A DNA stretch of 47,500 bases from Mesostigma viride (Eukaryota > Streptophyta > Mesostigmatophyceae > Mesostigmatales > Mesostigmataceae), in the NCBI GenBank assembly GCA_009746045.1, contig RPFO01000213.1:12318563-12366062 (forward strand), written 5' to 3'. The notes under the pieces are model-generated. The model did not search any database, was not told where the DNA came from, and saw nothing but the letters and a program-made list of their open reading frames with translations. The position numbers and the translations under genes were made by a program. Below, in pieces: positions 31,817 through 45,200 of this stretch; positions within the stretch are counted from its first letter, which is position 1, and every line of letters starts with the position of its first letter.

Positions 31817-34800
31817 GACTAGCAGATACTCCAGTACCATCCATAGGACTGCCTCAACAGACTAGCAGCTACAACAGCACCATCCATAGGACTGCCTCAA
31901 TAGACTAGCAGCTACTCCAGTACCATCCATAGGACTGCCTCAATAGACTAGCAGCTACTCCAGTACCATCCATAGGACTGCCTCAACAGACTAGCAGCTA
32001 CTCCAGTACCATCCATAGGACTGCCTCAATAGACTAGCAGCTACAACAGTACCATCCATAGGACTGCCTCAACAGACTAGCAGCTACTCCAGTACCATCC
32101 ATAGGACTGCCTCAACAGACTAGCAGCTACAACAGTACCATCCATAGGACTGCCTCAATAGACTAGCAGCAACAAAAGCACCATCCATTGGACTGCCTCA
32201 ACAGACTAGCAGCTACAACAGTACCATCCATAGGACTGCCTCAAGAGACTAGCAGCTACAAAAGTACCATCCATAGGACTGCCTCAAGAGACTAGCAGCT
32301 ACAACAGTACCATCCATAGGACTGCCTCAACAGACTAGCAGCTACAACAGTACCATCCATAGGACTGCCTCAACAGACTAGCAGCTACAACAGCACCATC
32401 CATAGGACTGCCTCAATAGACTAGCAGCTACTCCAGTACCATCCATAGGACTGCCTCAACAGACTAGCAGCTACAACAGCACCATCCATAGGACTGCCTC
32501 AATAGACTAGCAACTACTCCAGTACCATCCATAGGACTGCCTCAACAGACTAGCAGCTACTCCAGTACCATCCATAGGACTGCCTCAACAGACTAGCAGC
32601 TACTCCAGTACCATCCATAGGACTGCCTCAATAGACTAGCAGCTACAACAGTACCATCCATAGGACTGCCTCAACAGACTAGCAGCTACTCCAGTACCAT
32701 CCATAGGACTGCCTCAACAGACTAGCAGCTACAACAGTACCATCCATAGGACTGCCTCAATAGACTAGCAGCAACAACAGCACCATCCATTGGACTGCCT
32801 CAACAGACTAGCAGCTACAACAGTACCACCCATAGGACTGCCTCAAGAGACTAGCAGCTACAAAAGTACCATCCATAGGACTGCCTCAATAGACTAGCAG
32901 CTACAACAGTACCATCCATAGGACTGCCTCAACAGACTAGCAGCTACAACAGTACCATCCATAGGACTGCCTCAACAGACTAGCAGCTACAACAGCACCA
33001 TCCATTGGACTGCCTCAACAGACTAGCAGCTACAACAGTACCACCCATAGGACTGCCTCAACAGACTAGCAGCTACTCCAGCACCATCCATAGGACTGCC
33101 TCAACAGACTAGCAGATACTCCAGTACCATCCATAGGACTGCCTCAACAGACTAGCAGCTACTCCAGTACCATCCATAGGACTGCCTCAACAGACTAGCA
33201 GATACTCCAGTACCATCCATAGGACTGCCTCAACAGACTAGCAGCTACTCCAGTACCATCCATAGGACTGCCTCAACAGACTAGCAGCTACTCCAGTACC
33301 ATCCATAGGACTGCCTAAACAGACTAGCAGCTACAACAGCACCATCCATAGGACTGCCTCAACAGACTAGCAGCTACAACAGCACCATCCGTTGGACTGC
33401 CTCAACAGACTAGCAGCTACAACAGTACCACCCATAGGACTGCCTCAACAGACTAGCAGCTACTCCAGCACCATCCATAGGACTGCCTCAACAGACTAGC
33501 AGATACTCCAGTACCATCCATAGGACTGCCTCAACAGACTAGCAGCTACTCCAGTACCATCCATAGGACTGCCTCAACAGACTAGCAGCTACTCCAGTAC
33601 CATCCATAGGGCTGCCTCAATAGACTAGCAACTACTCCAGTACCATCCATAGGACTGCCTCAACAGACTAGCAGCTACAACAGTACCATCCATAGGACTG
33701 CCTCAACAGACTAGCAGCTACAACAGTACCATCCATAGGACTGCCTCAACAGACTAGCAGCTACAACAGCACCATCCATAGGACTGCCTCAACAGACTAG
33801 CAGCTACAACAGCACCATCCGTTGGACTGCCTCAACAGACTAGCAACTACCCCAGTACCATCCATAGGACTGCCTCAACAGACTAGCAGCTACAACAGCA
33901 CCATCCATAGGACTGCCTCAACAGACTAGCAGCTACTCCAGTACCATCCATAGGACTGCCTCAATAGACTAGCAGCTACAACAGTACCATCCATAGGACT
34001 GCCTCAACAGACTAGCAGCTACAAAAGTACCATCCATAGGACTGCCTCAACAGACTAGCAACTACTCCAGTACCATCCATAGGACTGCCTCAACAGACTA
34101 GCAGCTACTCCAGTACCATCCATAGGACTGCCTCAACAGACTAGCAGCTACTCCAGTACCATCCATAGGACTGCCTCAACAGACTAGCAGCTACTCCAGT
34201 ACCATCCATAGGACTGCCTCAACAGGCTAGCAGCTACAACAGTACCATCCATAGGACTGCCTCAACAGACTAGCAACTACTCCAGTACCATCCATAGGAC
34301 TGCCTCAACAGACTAGCAGCTACTCCAGTACCATCCATAGGACTGCCTCAATAGACTAGCAACTACCCCAGTACCATCCATAGGACTGCCTCAACAGACT
34401 AGCAGCTAAAACAGCACCATCCATTGGACTGCCTCAACAGACTAGCAACTACCCCAGTACCATCCATAGGACTGCCTCAACAGACTAGCAGCTACTCCAG
34501 TACCATCCATAGGACTGCCTCAACAGACTAGCAGCTACTCCAGTACCATCCATAGGACTGCCTCAACAGACTAGCAGCTACTCCAGTACCATCCATAGGA
34601 CTGCCTCAACAGACTAGCAACTACTCCAGTACCATCCATAGGACTGCCTCAACAGACTAGCAGCTACAACAGTACCATCCATAGGACTGCCTCAATAGAC
34701 TAGCAACCACCCCAGTACCATCCATAGGACTGCCTCAACAGACTAGCAGCTACAACAGCACCATCCATTGGACTGCCTCAACAGACTAGCAACTACCCCA

Positions 34801-35749
34801 GTACCATCCATAGGACTGCCTCAACAGACTAGCAGCTACTCCAGTACCATCCATAGGACTGCCTCAACAGACTAGCAGCTACTCCAGTACCATCCATAGG
34901 ACTGCCTCAACAGACTAGCAGCTACTCCAGTACCATCCATAGGACTGCCTCAACAGACTAGCAGCTACTCCAGTACCATCCATAGGACTGCCTCAACAGA
35001 CTAGCAACTACTCCAGTACCATCCATAGGACTGCCTCAACAGACTAGCAGCTACAAAAGTACCATCCATAGGACTGCCTCAACAGACTAGCAACTACTCC
35101 AGTACCATCCATAGGACTGCCTCAACAGACTAGCAGCTACAACAGTACCATCCATAGGACTGCCTCAATAGACTAGCAACTACCCCAGTACCATCCATAG
35201 GACTGCCTCAACAGACTAGCAGCTACAACAGCACCATCCATAGGACTGCCTCAACAGACTAGCAGCTACTCCAGTACCATCCATAGGACTGCCTCAACAG
35301 ACTAGCAGCTACTCCAGTACCATCCATAGGACTGCCTCAACAGACTAGCAGCTACAACAGTACCATCCATAGGACTGCCTCAACAGACTAGCAGCTACTC
35401 CAGTACCATCCATAGGACTGCCTCAACAGACTAGCAACTACCCCAGTACCATCCATAGGACTGCCTCAACAGACTAGCAGCTACAACAGCACCATCCATT
35501 GGACTGCCTCAACAGACTAGCAACTACCCCAGTACCATCCATAGGACTGCCTCAATAGACTAGCAACTACCCCAGTACCATCCATAGGACTGCCTCAACA
35601 GACTAGCAGCTACTCCAGTACCATCCATAGGACTGCCTCAATAGACTAGCAACTACCCCAGTACCATCCATAGGACTGCCTCAACAGACTAGCAGCTACA
35701 ACAGCACCATCCATTGGACTGCCTCAACAGACTAGCAGCTACTCCAGAG
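31817..35749. repeat. 43-bp minisatellite, about 91 copies
   Basis: The unit is actagcagctactccagtac plus catccataggactgcctcaacag. Variant positions (ctactcca/ctacaaca/ctacccca, cagta/cagca, atagg/attgg, caacag/caatag/caagag) recur in combinations and form higher-order blocks. On the minus strand every unit contains GGATGGTACTG or GGATGGTGCTG. It lies beyond the last placed CYP59 exon on that strand, probably in its intron. Confidence 0.97.
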
Positions 35750-35948
35750 GACTGCCGCATCACCATCGTCCCATGGGCGACTGTGCTATGTTACCCAATG
35801 CGCATTATTTGAAGTAGTTCAATCTCATCCAAAGTTCGATCGAGGGTACCGAAATCTGACACTACCTATCGATCTAGATAAGAGTACTATGATAAAAGGA
35901 AACAAAGTTCTATCCACAGTACCATATACACATTACCACACTAACAGT

Positions 35949-35971
35949 GTACACCGTACCATCGGCTGCGT
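35949..35971 (-). repeat. Copy of the CYP59 exon 7 donor edge
   Basis: Twenty-three bases (gtacaccgtaccatcggctg plus cgt) identical to 36007-36029, the exon 7 end with its donor CCGATG|GTACGG. The copy lies 58 bases into the following intron, same orientation, with the splice site intact. Confidence 0.85.
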
Positions 35972-36017
35972 AGCACTATCTACAATACGGTACTAAAGCT
36001 GGCGCCGTACACCGTAC

Positions 36018-36233
36018 CATCGGCTGCGTTTCTTGTCCCGTCGTTCCTGTGAAGGCTGCGCGTCCCTCGCGCCCCCCTGGCCATCCCTGCCAGTCGGCGC
36101 GGCCACCGACGGCTGCTGGTGCTGTTGATGGTGTTGCTGTTGTTGGATGGGCTGGTTTGGCCGCCGGACTGCCAGGGGGGCGGGTGGTAGTACGGGCGCT
36201 GGCTCCTCGTGGTCAAACACCATCGGGTGCACA
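36018..36233 (-). CDS. CYP59: CYP59 gene, candidate exon 7 (Gln-rich tail)
   Basis: Acceptor CTTCCTCAG; donor CCGATG|GTACGG. Reads [20 protein letters not shown], a Gln/His run ([13 protein letters not shown]), and a basic end [12 protein letters not shown] hydrophobic-acidic MVFDHEE followed by a basic low-complexity tail fits the region after the RRM in this family. The phase (one base first) fits exon 6. Confidence 0.6.
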
Positions 36234-39200
36234 CTGAGGAAGGCCATATTTCCAAGGTGGAGTACGCCATGACCATGAGGGGACGGGAGGGGACAGCACC
36301 GTGACGAATGCCAGCATTACAGGGTGCCCCGCACGGCGGTGAGGTGCCCCGATAACACACCAATCACGGTTAAGGATGAAGCTGGCAGGATAAAGCTGGC
36401 AGCATAAAGCTGGCAGGATGAAGCAGGACAAAGCTGGCAGTGTGATGAAGCTGGCAGGAAAGATGGTAAAAGCCGATGCGTTCCATATCAGCGGCCGATA
36501 TGAAGGACCCGTGAAAGCTGGTACCTAGTGATATGTCAGAGCAAAGTGGGACGGCAGCAGCATGCATGAGGAACAATACACAAGCATGTCCACGTAGCTG
36601 ATGTCCTGCGGCTTTGCTTTTGAAGGGGGGTGGATGGTAAAAATGTTGTCGAGGGCACACTACCGTTACTGTAGCTGCTCTTGCTATGTTAAGCTGCGTC
36701 ATGCCTGCCAAGTATAGCATCTGCAAACTTAAGAAACACGTCATGGACGTGACAACGCAAGGAAGGCATCAGGAAAAATGAAAGGAAAGGAGAAACAGTA
36801 GGGAAGGAAAGGAAATGGAGAAGAAATGGGAAACAGGAATTTCTTTATTTGAGAAAATGAACTAAAAAGGAAATGGAAAGGATACGAGACGAGACCGTGG
36901 CGCGCCTGCACGCTTCCCTTGAGCTCGTATTTGGGAGCCGGCCGGCCGCCTCCTTTTCCGCCGACTGGCACATCTCCGTCGTCGTGGCCATCTGGATGCG
37001 GGCGCCAGAAGGGTCTCGAGCGCAAGAAGATGTGCGGTTAGAATTATGGTTAGGTACGGTGATATGTGTGGTATAGATATGCTAAAGAGTTAAGTTAGAA
37101 TTATGGTTAGATACGGTGATATGTGTGGTATAGATATGCTAAAGAGTTAAAGTTAGAATTATGGTTAGGTACGGTGATATGTGTGGTATAGATATGCTAA
37201 AGAGTTATAGTTAGAACTATGGTTAGGTACGGTGATATGTGTGGTATAGATGTGCTAAAGAGTTATAGTTAGAATTATGGTTAGGTATGGTGATATGTGT
37301 GGTATAGATATGCTAAAGAGTTATAGTTAGAATTATGGTTAGGTACGGTAATATGCGTGATATAGATATGCCAAAGAGTTACAGTTACGGTAGTAGAAGA
37401 ATTACGGTTAGGTACAAGGATATGTCAACGAGGGGCCATACTTGTATTTGTGCACCTCCATGGTCCCAAGCTTTTGCCATGCCGCTTCCCAAGAATTCGC
37501 CATCAACACCTACGCTTGCTCAAAATGGCGCCCGGCCACCCTCTCCCCCTACGGGGGGGCTGTCAATGCTCTGGCTATGTCCTTGGCGCCCATTGCCAAA
37601 CTGGCGCTACCGGTTCCACAGCATCTATAAGAGTATTGATGTAGCCAGGAACAAGGAAAAGGGGGGTTCTCGTCTCCTTACCGGCCGTGTCCTTGGCGCC
37701 AAACTTGCGGTACCGGTTCCACAGTTTGGACACGCTCTGGCTGAAATCCACGTGTATACGCCGGTCATCGATGAGCGTGTTGTTCATCTGCGCGTGGCGT
37801 ACGCATGACGCGGCATCGGCTGTTATACAGTGAAAGCAAGCTACCCTGGGCATAATCCATGTGTGTGTACGGTCAATGTTTGCAGCACAAGTGCACATCT
37901 GCTCCCGTATGCGGGATTAGAATCGAGCCGGGTGGCAGATAACCGACCACCCATGAGTGTGTTGCTTACTTATTGCAATCAAACACAAAACCTGAGCTCT
38001 AACTAAGCAGCTCCACGGTAGTAGACACACATACACACAAAAAGCCACACAACATAGCAGAGTTAGACTTGCCAAGGTCATAACATGGCAGAGCTAGACT
38101 TGCCAAGGTCATAACATGGCAGAGCTAGACTTGCCAAGGTCATGACATGGCAGAGCTAGACTTGCCAAGGTCATAACATGGCAGAGATAGACTTGCCAAG
38201 GTCATAACATGGCAGAGCTAGACTTGCCAAGGTCATGACATGGCAGAGCTAGACTTGCCAAGGTCATGACATGGCAGAGCTAGACTTGCCAAGGTCATGA
38301 CATGGCAGAGCTAGACTTGCCAAGGTCATAACATGGCAGAGCTAGACTTGCCAAGGTCATAACATAGCAGAGCTAGACTTGCCAAGGTCATAACATGGCA
38401 GAGCTAGACTTGCCAAGGTCATAACATAGCAGAGCTAGACTTGCCAAGGTCATAACATAGCAGAGCTAGACTTGCCAAGGTCATAACATGGCAGAGCTAG
38501 ACTTGCCAAGGTCATGACATGGCAGAGCTAGACTTGCCAAGGTCATGACATGGCAGAGATAGACTTGCCAAGGTCATAACATGGCAGAGCTAGACTTGCC
38601 AAGGTCATGACATAGCACAGCTAGACTTGCCAAGGTCATAACATAGCAGAGCTAGACTTGCCAAGGTCATGACATGGCAGAGCTAGACTTGCCAAGGTCA
38701 TAACATGGCAGAGCTAGACTTGCCAAGGTCATGACATAGCACAGCTAGACTTGCCAAGGTCATAACATAGCAGAGCTAGACTTGCCAAGGTCATGACATG
38801 CTTCCTTACCTTAAAGTACGCCGCCTCGCACGCCTCCTTGGTGTCAAATGCTGTTGCGCACAAGGTTGCGCACAAGGTGAAGCAGGTGGGGCATATACGG
38901 AAGACAAAAAGTCACTCTCAGGATAAGAGTCATGCTAAGAAATCTATGAACCCTTTCAAGGTGTGACATGGCAGGGCAGAATGGCGCCACACAACGGCAT
39001 CGATTTCCTCGACGTGTCAGCGTGGGATGAATGGGTGGGGGCTGGGGGTGGCTGGGTCAGTGCAGCGGCCCGTACGGCAGGGGAAAGGGTGGGGTGGGGA
39101 GAAACGATGGGGTGGGGGGGAAAGGGTGGGGGGGGGAGAAACGGGGGTGGCGGGGGAAAGGGTGGGGGGGGGAGAAACGGGGGTGGCGGGGGAAACGGGA

Positions 39201-42200
39201 GGGGGAACGGATAAGAGGATCGAAATCAAACTCAACAGGAAAGAAATACAAGGTCCAATGATAATCCTTGATATTCCTTTAATCCTTGTAATGCCCTGCG
39301 GGCAAGATGCGTCCTGGTTTGCTGCAATGAGCGACGCATCGCAGCATACAATCGGGTATGCATGGAACGGTTGGGGGGTAAAATACCCCCCTCATGCACA
39401 ATAGTAGCAACACATCTACAAACATCTAGTTGAGCAAACATGAAGCTTGGCGCAAAGCGACAAATCCACCCTTGGGAAAAACAAACGGCTGGAAAAAGGA
39501 AAGGCCCTTGCTTTTGAAAGATAGTTCTGCATCTCACGCACTATAGCACGCGGCGATCACTATCGCACTACTGCTATTACTCAGACGGACGATTCCAGCA
39601 TGGACTACACAACTTGAAGACCAGCTGTGCATGCACCAGGAGCTTCATTGCAGCATCCGGCATAAGGTGCTCATGTACGCAAGCTCAGTTACCTTGCAGC
39701 AAGGAGCATTTTGTATCAAGTCAGAATCTTTTGGTGCCACATCAGAAACGTTTCGGTGCCACGTCGGGAGCATTTTGGTGCCGCATAGGGAGCGTTTCGG
39801 TGCAACATTTATTGCTGGTGGAGCAATCGAACACTACTGCATTGCTTACTTATGGACCATCCAACACTACGGCATCGTTTACTGGTGGGCCCATCCAACA
39901 CTACGGCATCGTTTACTGGTGGGCCCATCCAACACTACGGCATCGTTTACTGGTGGGCCCATCCAACACTACGGCATCGCTTACTGGTGGGCCCATCCAA
40001 CACTACGGCATCGCTTACTGGTGGGCCCATCCAACACTACGGCATCGTTTACTGGTGGGCCTATCAAACACTACGGCATCGTTTACTGGTGGGCCCATCC
40101 AACACTACGGCATCGCTTACTGGTGGGCCCATCCAACACTACTGCATCGCTTACTGGTGGGCCTATCGAACACTACTGCATCGCTTACTGGTGGGCCTAT
40201 TGAACACTACTGCATCGCTTACTGGTGGGCCCATCCAACACTACGGCATCGCTTACTGGTGGGCCCATCCAACACTACTGCATCGCTTACTGGTGGGCCC
40301 ATCCAACACTACTGCATCGCTTACTGGTGGGCCCATCCAACACTACTGCATCGCTTACTGGTGGGCCCATCCAACACTACTGCATCGCTTACTGGTGGGC
40401 CCATCCAACACTACTGCATCGCTTACTGGTGGGCCCATCCAACACTACGGCATCGTTTACTGGTGGGCCCATCCAACACTACTGCATCGCTTACTGGTGG
40501 GCCCATCCAACACTACGGCATCGCTTACTGGTGGGCCCATCCAACACTACGGCATCGCTTACTGGTGGGCCCATCCAACACTACGGCATCGTTTACTGGT
40601 GGGCCTATCGAACACTACTGCATCGCTTACTGGTGGGCCTATCGAACACTACTTCATCGCTTACTGGTGGGACTATCGAACACTACGGCATCGCTTACTG
40701 GTGGGCCTATCGAACACTACTGCATTGCTTACTGGTGGGCCTATCGAACACTACTTCATCGCTTACTGGTGGGCCCATCCAACACTACGGCATCGCTTAC
40801 TGGTGGGCCCATCCAACACTACGGCATCGTTTACTGGTGGGCCCATCCAACACTACGGCATCGTTTACTGGTGGGCCCATCCAACACTACGGCATCGCTT
40901 ACTGGTGGGCCTATCGAACACTACTTCATCGCTTACTGGTGGGCCTATCGAACACTACTGCATCGCTTACTGGTGGGCCCATCCAACACTACGGCATCGT
41001 TTACTGGTGGGCCCATCCAACACTACGGCATCGCTTACTGGTGGGCCCATCCAACACTTCTGCTGCATCGCTTACTGGTGGGCCTATCGAACACTACTGC
41101 ATCGCTTACTGGTGGGCCCATTCAACACTACTGCATCGTTTACTGGTGGGCCCATCCAACACTACGGCATCGCTTACTGGTGGGCCTATCGAACACTACT
41201 GCATCGCTTACTGGTGGGCCTATCGAACACTACTGCATCGCTTACTGGTGGGCCCATCCAACACTTCTGCTGCATCGCTTACTGGTGGGCCTATCGAACA
41301 CTACTGCATCGCTTACTGGTGGGCCCATCCAACACTACTGCATCGCTTACTGGTGGGCCTATCGAACACTACTGCATCGCTTACTGGTGGGCCCATCCAA
41401 CACTACGGCATCGCTTACTGGTGGGCCCATCCAACACTACTGCATCGTTTACTGGTGGGCCCATCCAACACTACGGCATCGCTTACTGGTGGGCCCATCC
41501 AACACTACGGCATCGTTTACTGGTGGGCCTATCGAACACTACGGCATCGTTTACTGGTGGGCCCATCCAACACTACGGCATCGCTTACTGGTGGGCCCAT
41601 CCAACACTACGGCATCGTTTACTGGTGGGCCCATCCAACACTACGGCATCGTTTACTGGTGGGCCCATCCAACACTACTGCATCGCTTACTGGTGGGCCT
41701 ATCGAACACTACTGCATCGCTTACTGGTGGGCCTATCGAACACTACTGCATCGCTTACTGGTGGGCCTATCGAACACTACTGCATCGCTTACTGGTGGGC
41801 CCATCCAACACTTCTGCTGCATCGCTTACTGGTGGGCCTATCGAACACTACTGCATCGCTTACTGGTGGGCCCATCCAACACTACTGCATCGCTTACTGG
41901 TGGGCCTATCGAACACTACTGCATTGCTTACTGGTGGGCCCATCCAACACTACTGCATCGCTTACTGGTGGGCCCATCCAACACTACTGCATCGCTTACT
42001 GGTGGGCCTATCGAACACTACTGCATCGCTTACTGGTGGGCCCATCCAACACTACGGCATCGTTTACTGGTGGGCCCATCCAACACTACTGCATCGTTTA
42101 CTGGTGGGCCCATCCAACACTACGGCATCGTTTACTGGTGGGCCCATCCAACACTACGGCATCGCTTACTGGTGGGCCTATCGAACACTACTTCATCGCT

Positions 42201-45200
42201 TACTGGTGGGCCTATCGAACACTACGGCATCGCTTACTGGTGGGCCTATCCAACACTACTGCATCGCTTACTGGTGGGCCCATCCAACACTACGGCATCG
42301 TTTACTGGTGGGCCTATCGAACACTACGGCATCGTTTACTGGTGGGCCCATCCAACACTACGACATCGCTTACTGGTGGGCCCATCCAACACTACTGCAT
42401 CGCTTACTGGTGGGCCCATCCAACACTTCTGCTGCATCGCTTACTGGTGGGCCTATCGAACACTACTGCATCGCTTACTGGTGGGCCCATCCAACACTAC
42501 GGCATCGTTTACTGGTGGGCCCATCCAACACTACGGCATCGCTTACTGGTGGGCCTATCCAACACTACTGCATCGCTTACTGGTGGGCCCATCCAACACT
42601 ACGGCATCGTTTACTGGTGGGCCTATCGAACACTACGGCATCGTTTACTGGTGGGCCCATCCAACACTACGACATCGCTTACTGGTGGGCCCATCCAACA
42701 CTACTGCATCGCTTACTGGTGGGCCTATCAAACACTACTACATCGCTTACTGGTGGGCCTATTGAACACTACTGCATCGCTTACTGGTGGGACTTTCCAA
42801 CACTACTGCATTGCTTACTGATGAACGCGTAGCAGAGGCTGTCCCCCGTCTTGCGATCTCGGATGATGGAGCATCTGCGTTCCCACCGGCAAGCCATACA
42901 GTACAAGAGCACAGTAAGAGCATAGTATCAGTTATCGTGTAAGAGTAGCAATCAGTACAGAACAAGAGCATAGTAAGATCATAGTAACACTATCGCGTAA
43001 GAGTATAGGCAATCAGTACAGTACAGCAGGACGAGAACAACCAGAATAGGAGGCTTTGCGTCAGGCAGTGAGCAAACAGTGTAGTACCACAGCAAAGAAT
43101 AAGAGTCCTGTATAGCAGGTCGCACCCCCCAGAGTAAGGGGACATCATGCGTCAGGCAGGGACCAATATCAAAGCAAGCAGAGGGAACCAGACGTGGCAA
43201 AACTTTCACGTCATTGTACGGTGCAGAGCTGGAACTCTGCTCACATAGGGAGAGAAGTATAGCGAGTAGCACCTAATGATTACTCAAGGCCATGGGATAG
43301 ACATGAGGAGTGCTTGGGGTCCATATGAACCTGGATGGACACCTCGGTACAATCCACAAAATACTTCTTACAGACGCCTCCCTACCCATTATAATCCCAG
43401 ACGACAGTCCTGGAATCTCCATTGAAGAATCCCAATCGATTCCAGATCACAACAAACACAAGCATGGGGGTAATCCAGAGAAACCAGCGCATTCCTCTTC
43501 CCTCTTCCCTTCCCCTTCCTTCCCCAGATGTTTGTTGCATTCCTGGGTACCGCTGGCCACCTTATGTGAACCGAAGGCCGACTAGGGTACCATTGGATGC
43601 GCACCATTTATGGGAAGGGTGTCCTACTAAATGTGCGGGATGGCCTGGGATGGAGCGCTGGAATGGAAGCTCTCACCTTTGAAAGAGTGTTGTCAACACG
43701 GATACCGCCCGGATAAAACAAGCAGCCCCAAATAAACTGATAGTAAGGCGGCCCAGCATTAATTAGTAGTCCGGCCTGTTGTCCATTTTATTATTACTAA
43801 CCTCCATTTATTACTTACTGACCTACTATCTGATGTACCAGACTAGCTAAAGGACTCACTTGTGGATCTTGCCGGCCTATTGCCCATTTATTACCTGTTG
43901 ACCAACTATCGAAAGTATCCTACTAACTAAAAAACTCACTCGCGTATCTTGCCGAACCGCGAGAAAATCAGATCCAAGTCCTCCTCCTGAACACACGATC
44001 AAACGGCAATTTCAGACATTCTCTCAAGTCTCAGCGCTCGGTGCCATAAACGCATCAATACATTGCAGATTAGCCCACAAAGGCGAGATGATGGAAGTCA
44101 TGAATCTGTTAGGGTCCCATGATGTGTTACCAAAAGCGTTCCATAGGCATTTCATCCCATGAAGCACTGAAACTTTTGTCCCATAAATTCCCAGGTATCA
44201 ATTCGCAACAAACACTGACGACAACAAGTCAATAAAAATAACAATGCATAAAAAACCCCCTGCCCTTTCTGCCGCACACAGTTGCTCGCGGAGAATGGAA
44301 ACCAGGTGCATACAAGTGAATATGAGGGCAAAGGAAAAAGGGGCATTCCTCAAGTGAGGCCCAAGAAAACCGTAAATTTCTACCAAGACTCAAGCCAAGT
44401 CCAGCCATGGTCCTCGGTGCATGGCTTTGGTGGTTGCTGATGTCGACGGGTCGGTACAGGGACCCATTCCACGAAATCACCAACAACTGCCATCTGGTGC
44501 CAGGTCCAGTCACGGACATCCACCACCGACCTCGTTCACAGGGTTTACCTCAGTGCCTGATATCACCGACTCATATCACCATTGACATATACAACCGAAA
44601 GCAGTTACTGACCACTATGTCGCCGGGTCTTAATCCAAATCCATAGCACCAACTCCAACCACTGCCCTCTACCACCGCGTCGAACCACCAACCTCTCGGC
44701 ACTGCACATAACCCCAACTCCAACCACTGCCCTCTACCACCGCGTCGAGCCACCAACCTCTCGGCACTGCACATAACCCCAACTCCAACCACTGCCCTCT
44801 ACCACCGCGTCGAGCCACCAACCTCTCGACACTGCCCATAACCCCAACTCCAACCACTGCCATCTACCACCGCGTCGAACCATGGCCTCCGTCACTGGGT
44901 ATACAAAGTGACCCATAGCACCAATTATAGCCACTATGGTCTACCCCCATGTCTAACCACTTACCTCCGTCACCGGGTTGAGCTTGCAGACAAAAAGCAC
45001 CTGCTCCGGCGGCGCCACCTCAGCGTCGGGCAGGTCCCCCACCTGGAGGATGTGGCATGGGGTGGGTGGGACAGAACCGATGTGATCAAGGAGAGGAAGT
45101 GCCCCGAGTGAATAGGCGAGTTGAAAATTTGATTCGAGTGCTGAATAAGGTTTGAGCGATTCCCCGCCCAGTGGATTGGACACGGGTGGATAGGAGCAAA

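Noticed and set aside
31817-35749. CRISPR-like array
   Set aside because: Units are contiguous with no unique spacers, and the setting is clearly eukaryotic; it is a minisatellite.
38055-38800. Link between the 31-bp unit (agctagacttg) and the 29-bp repeat at 23513
   Set aside because: Only 11 bases are shared; too short to claim common origin.
39614-42832. 1072-codon ORF with a 34-residue repeat
   Set aside because: All three plus frames are open because the 34-bp unit has no stop. It lies antisense in an intron of the well-supported CYP59 gene.
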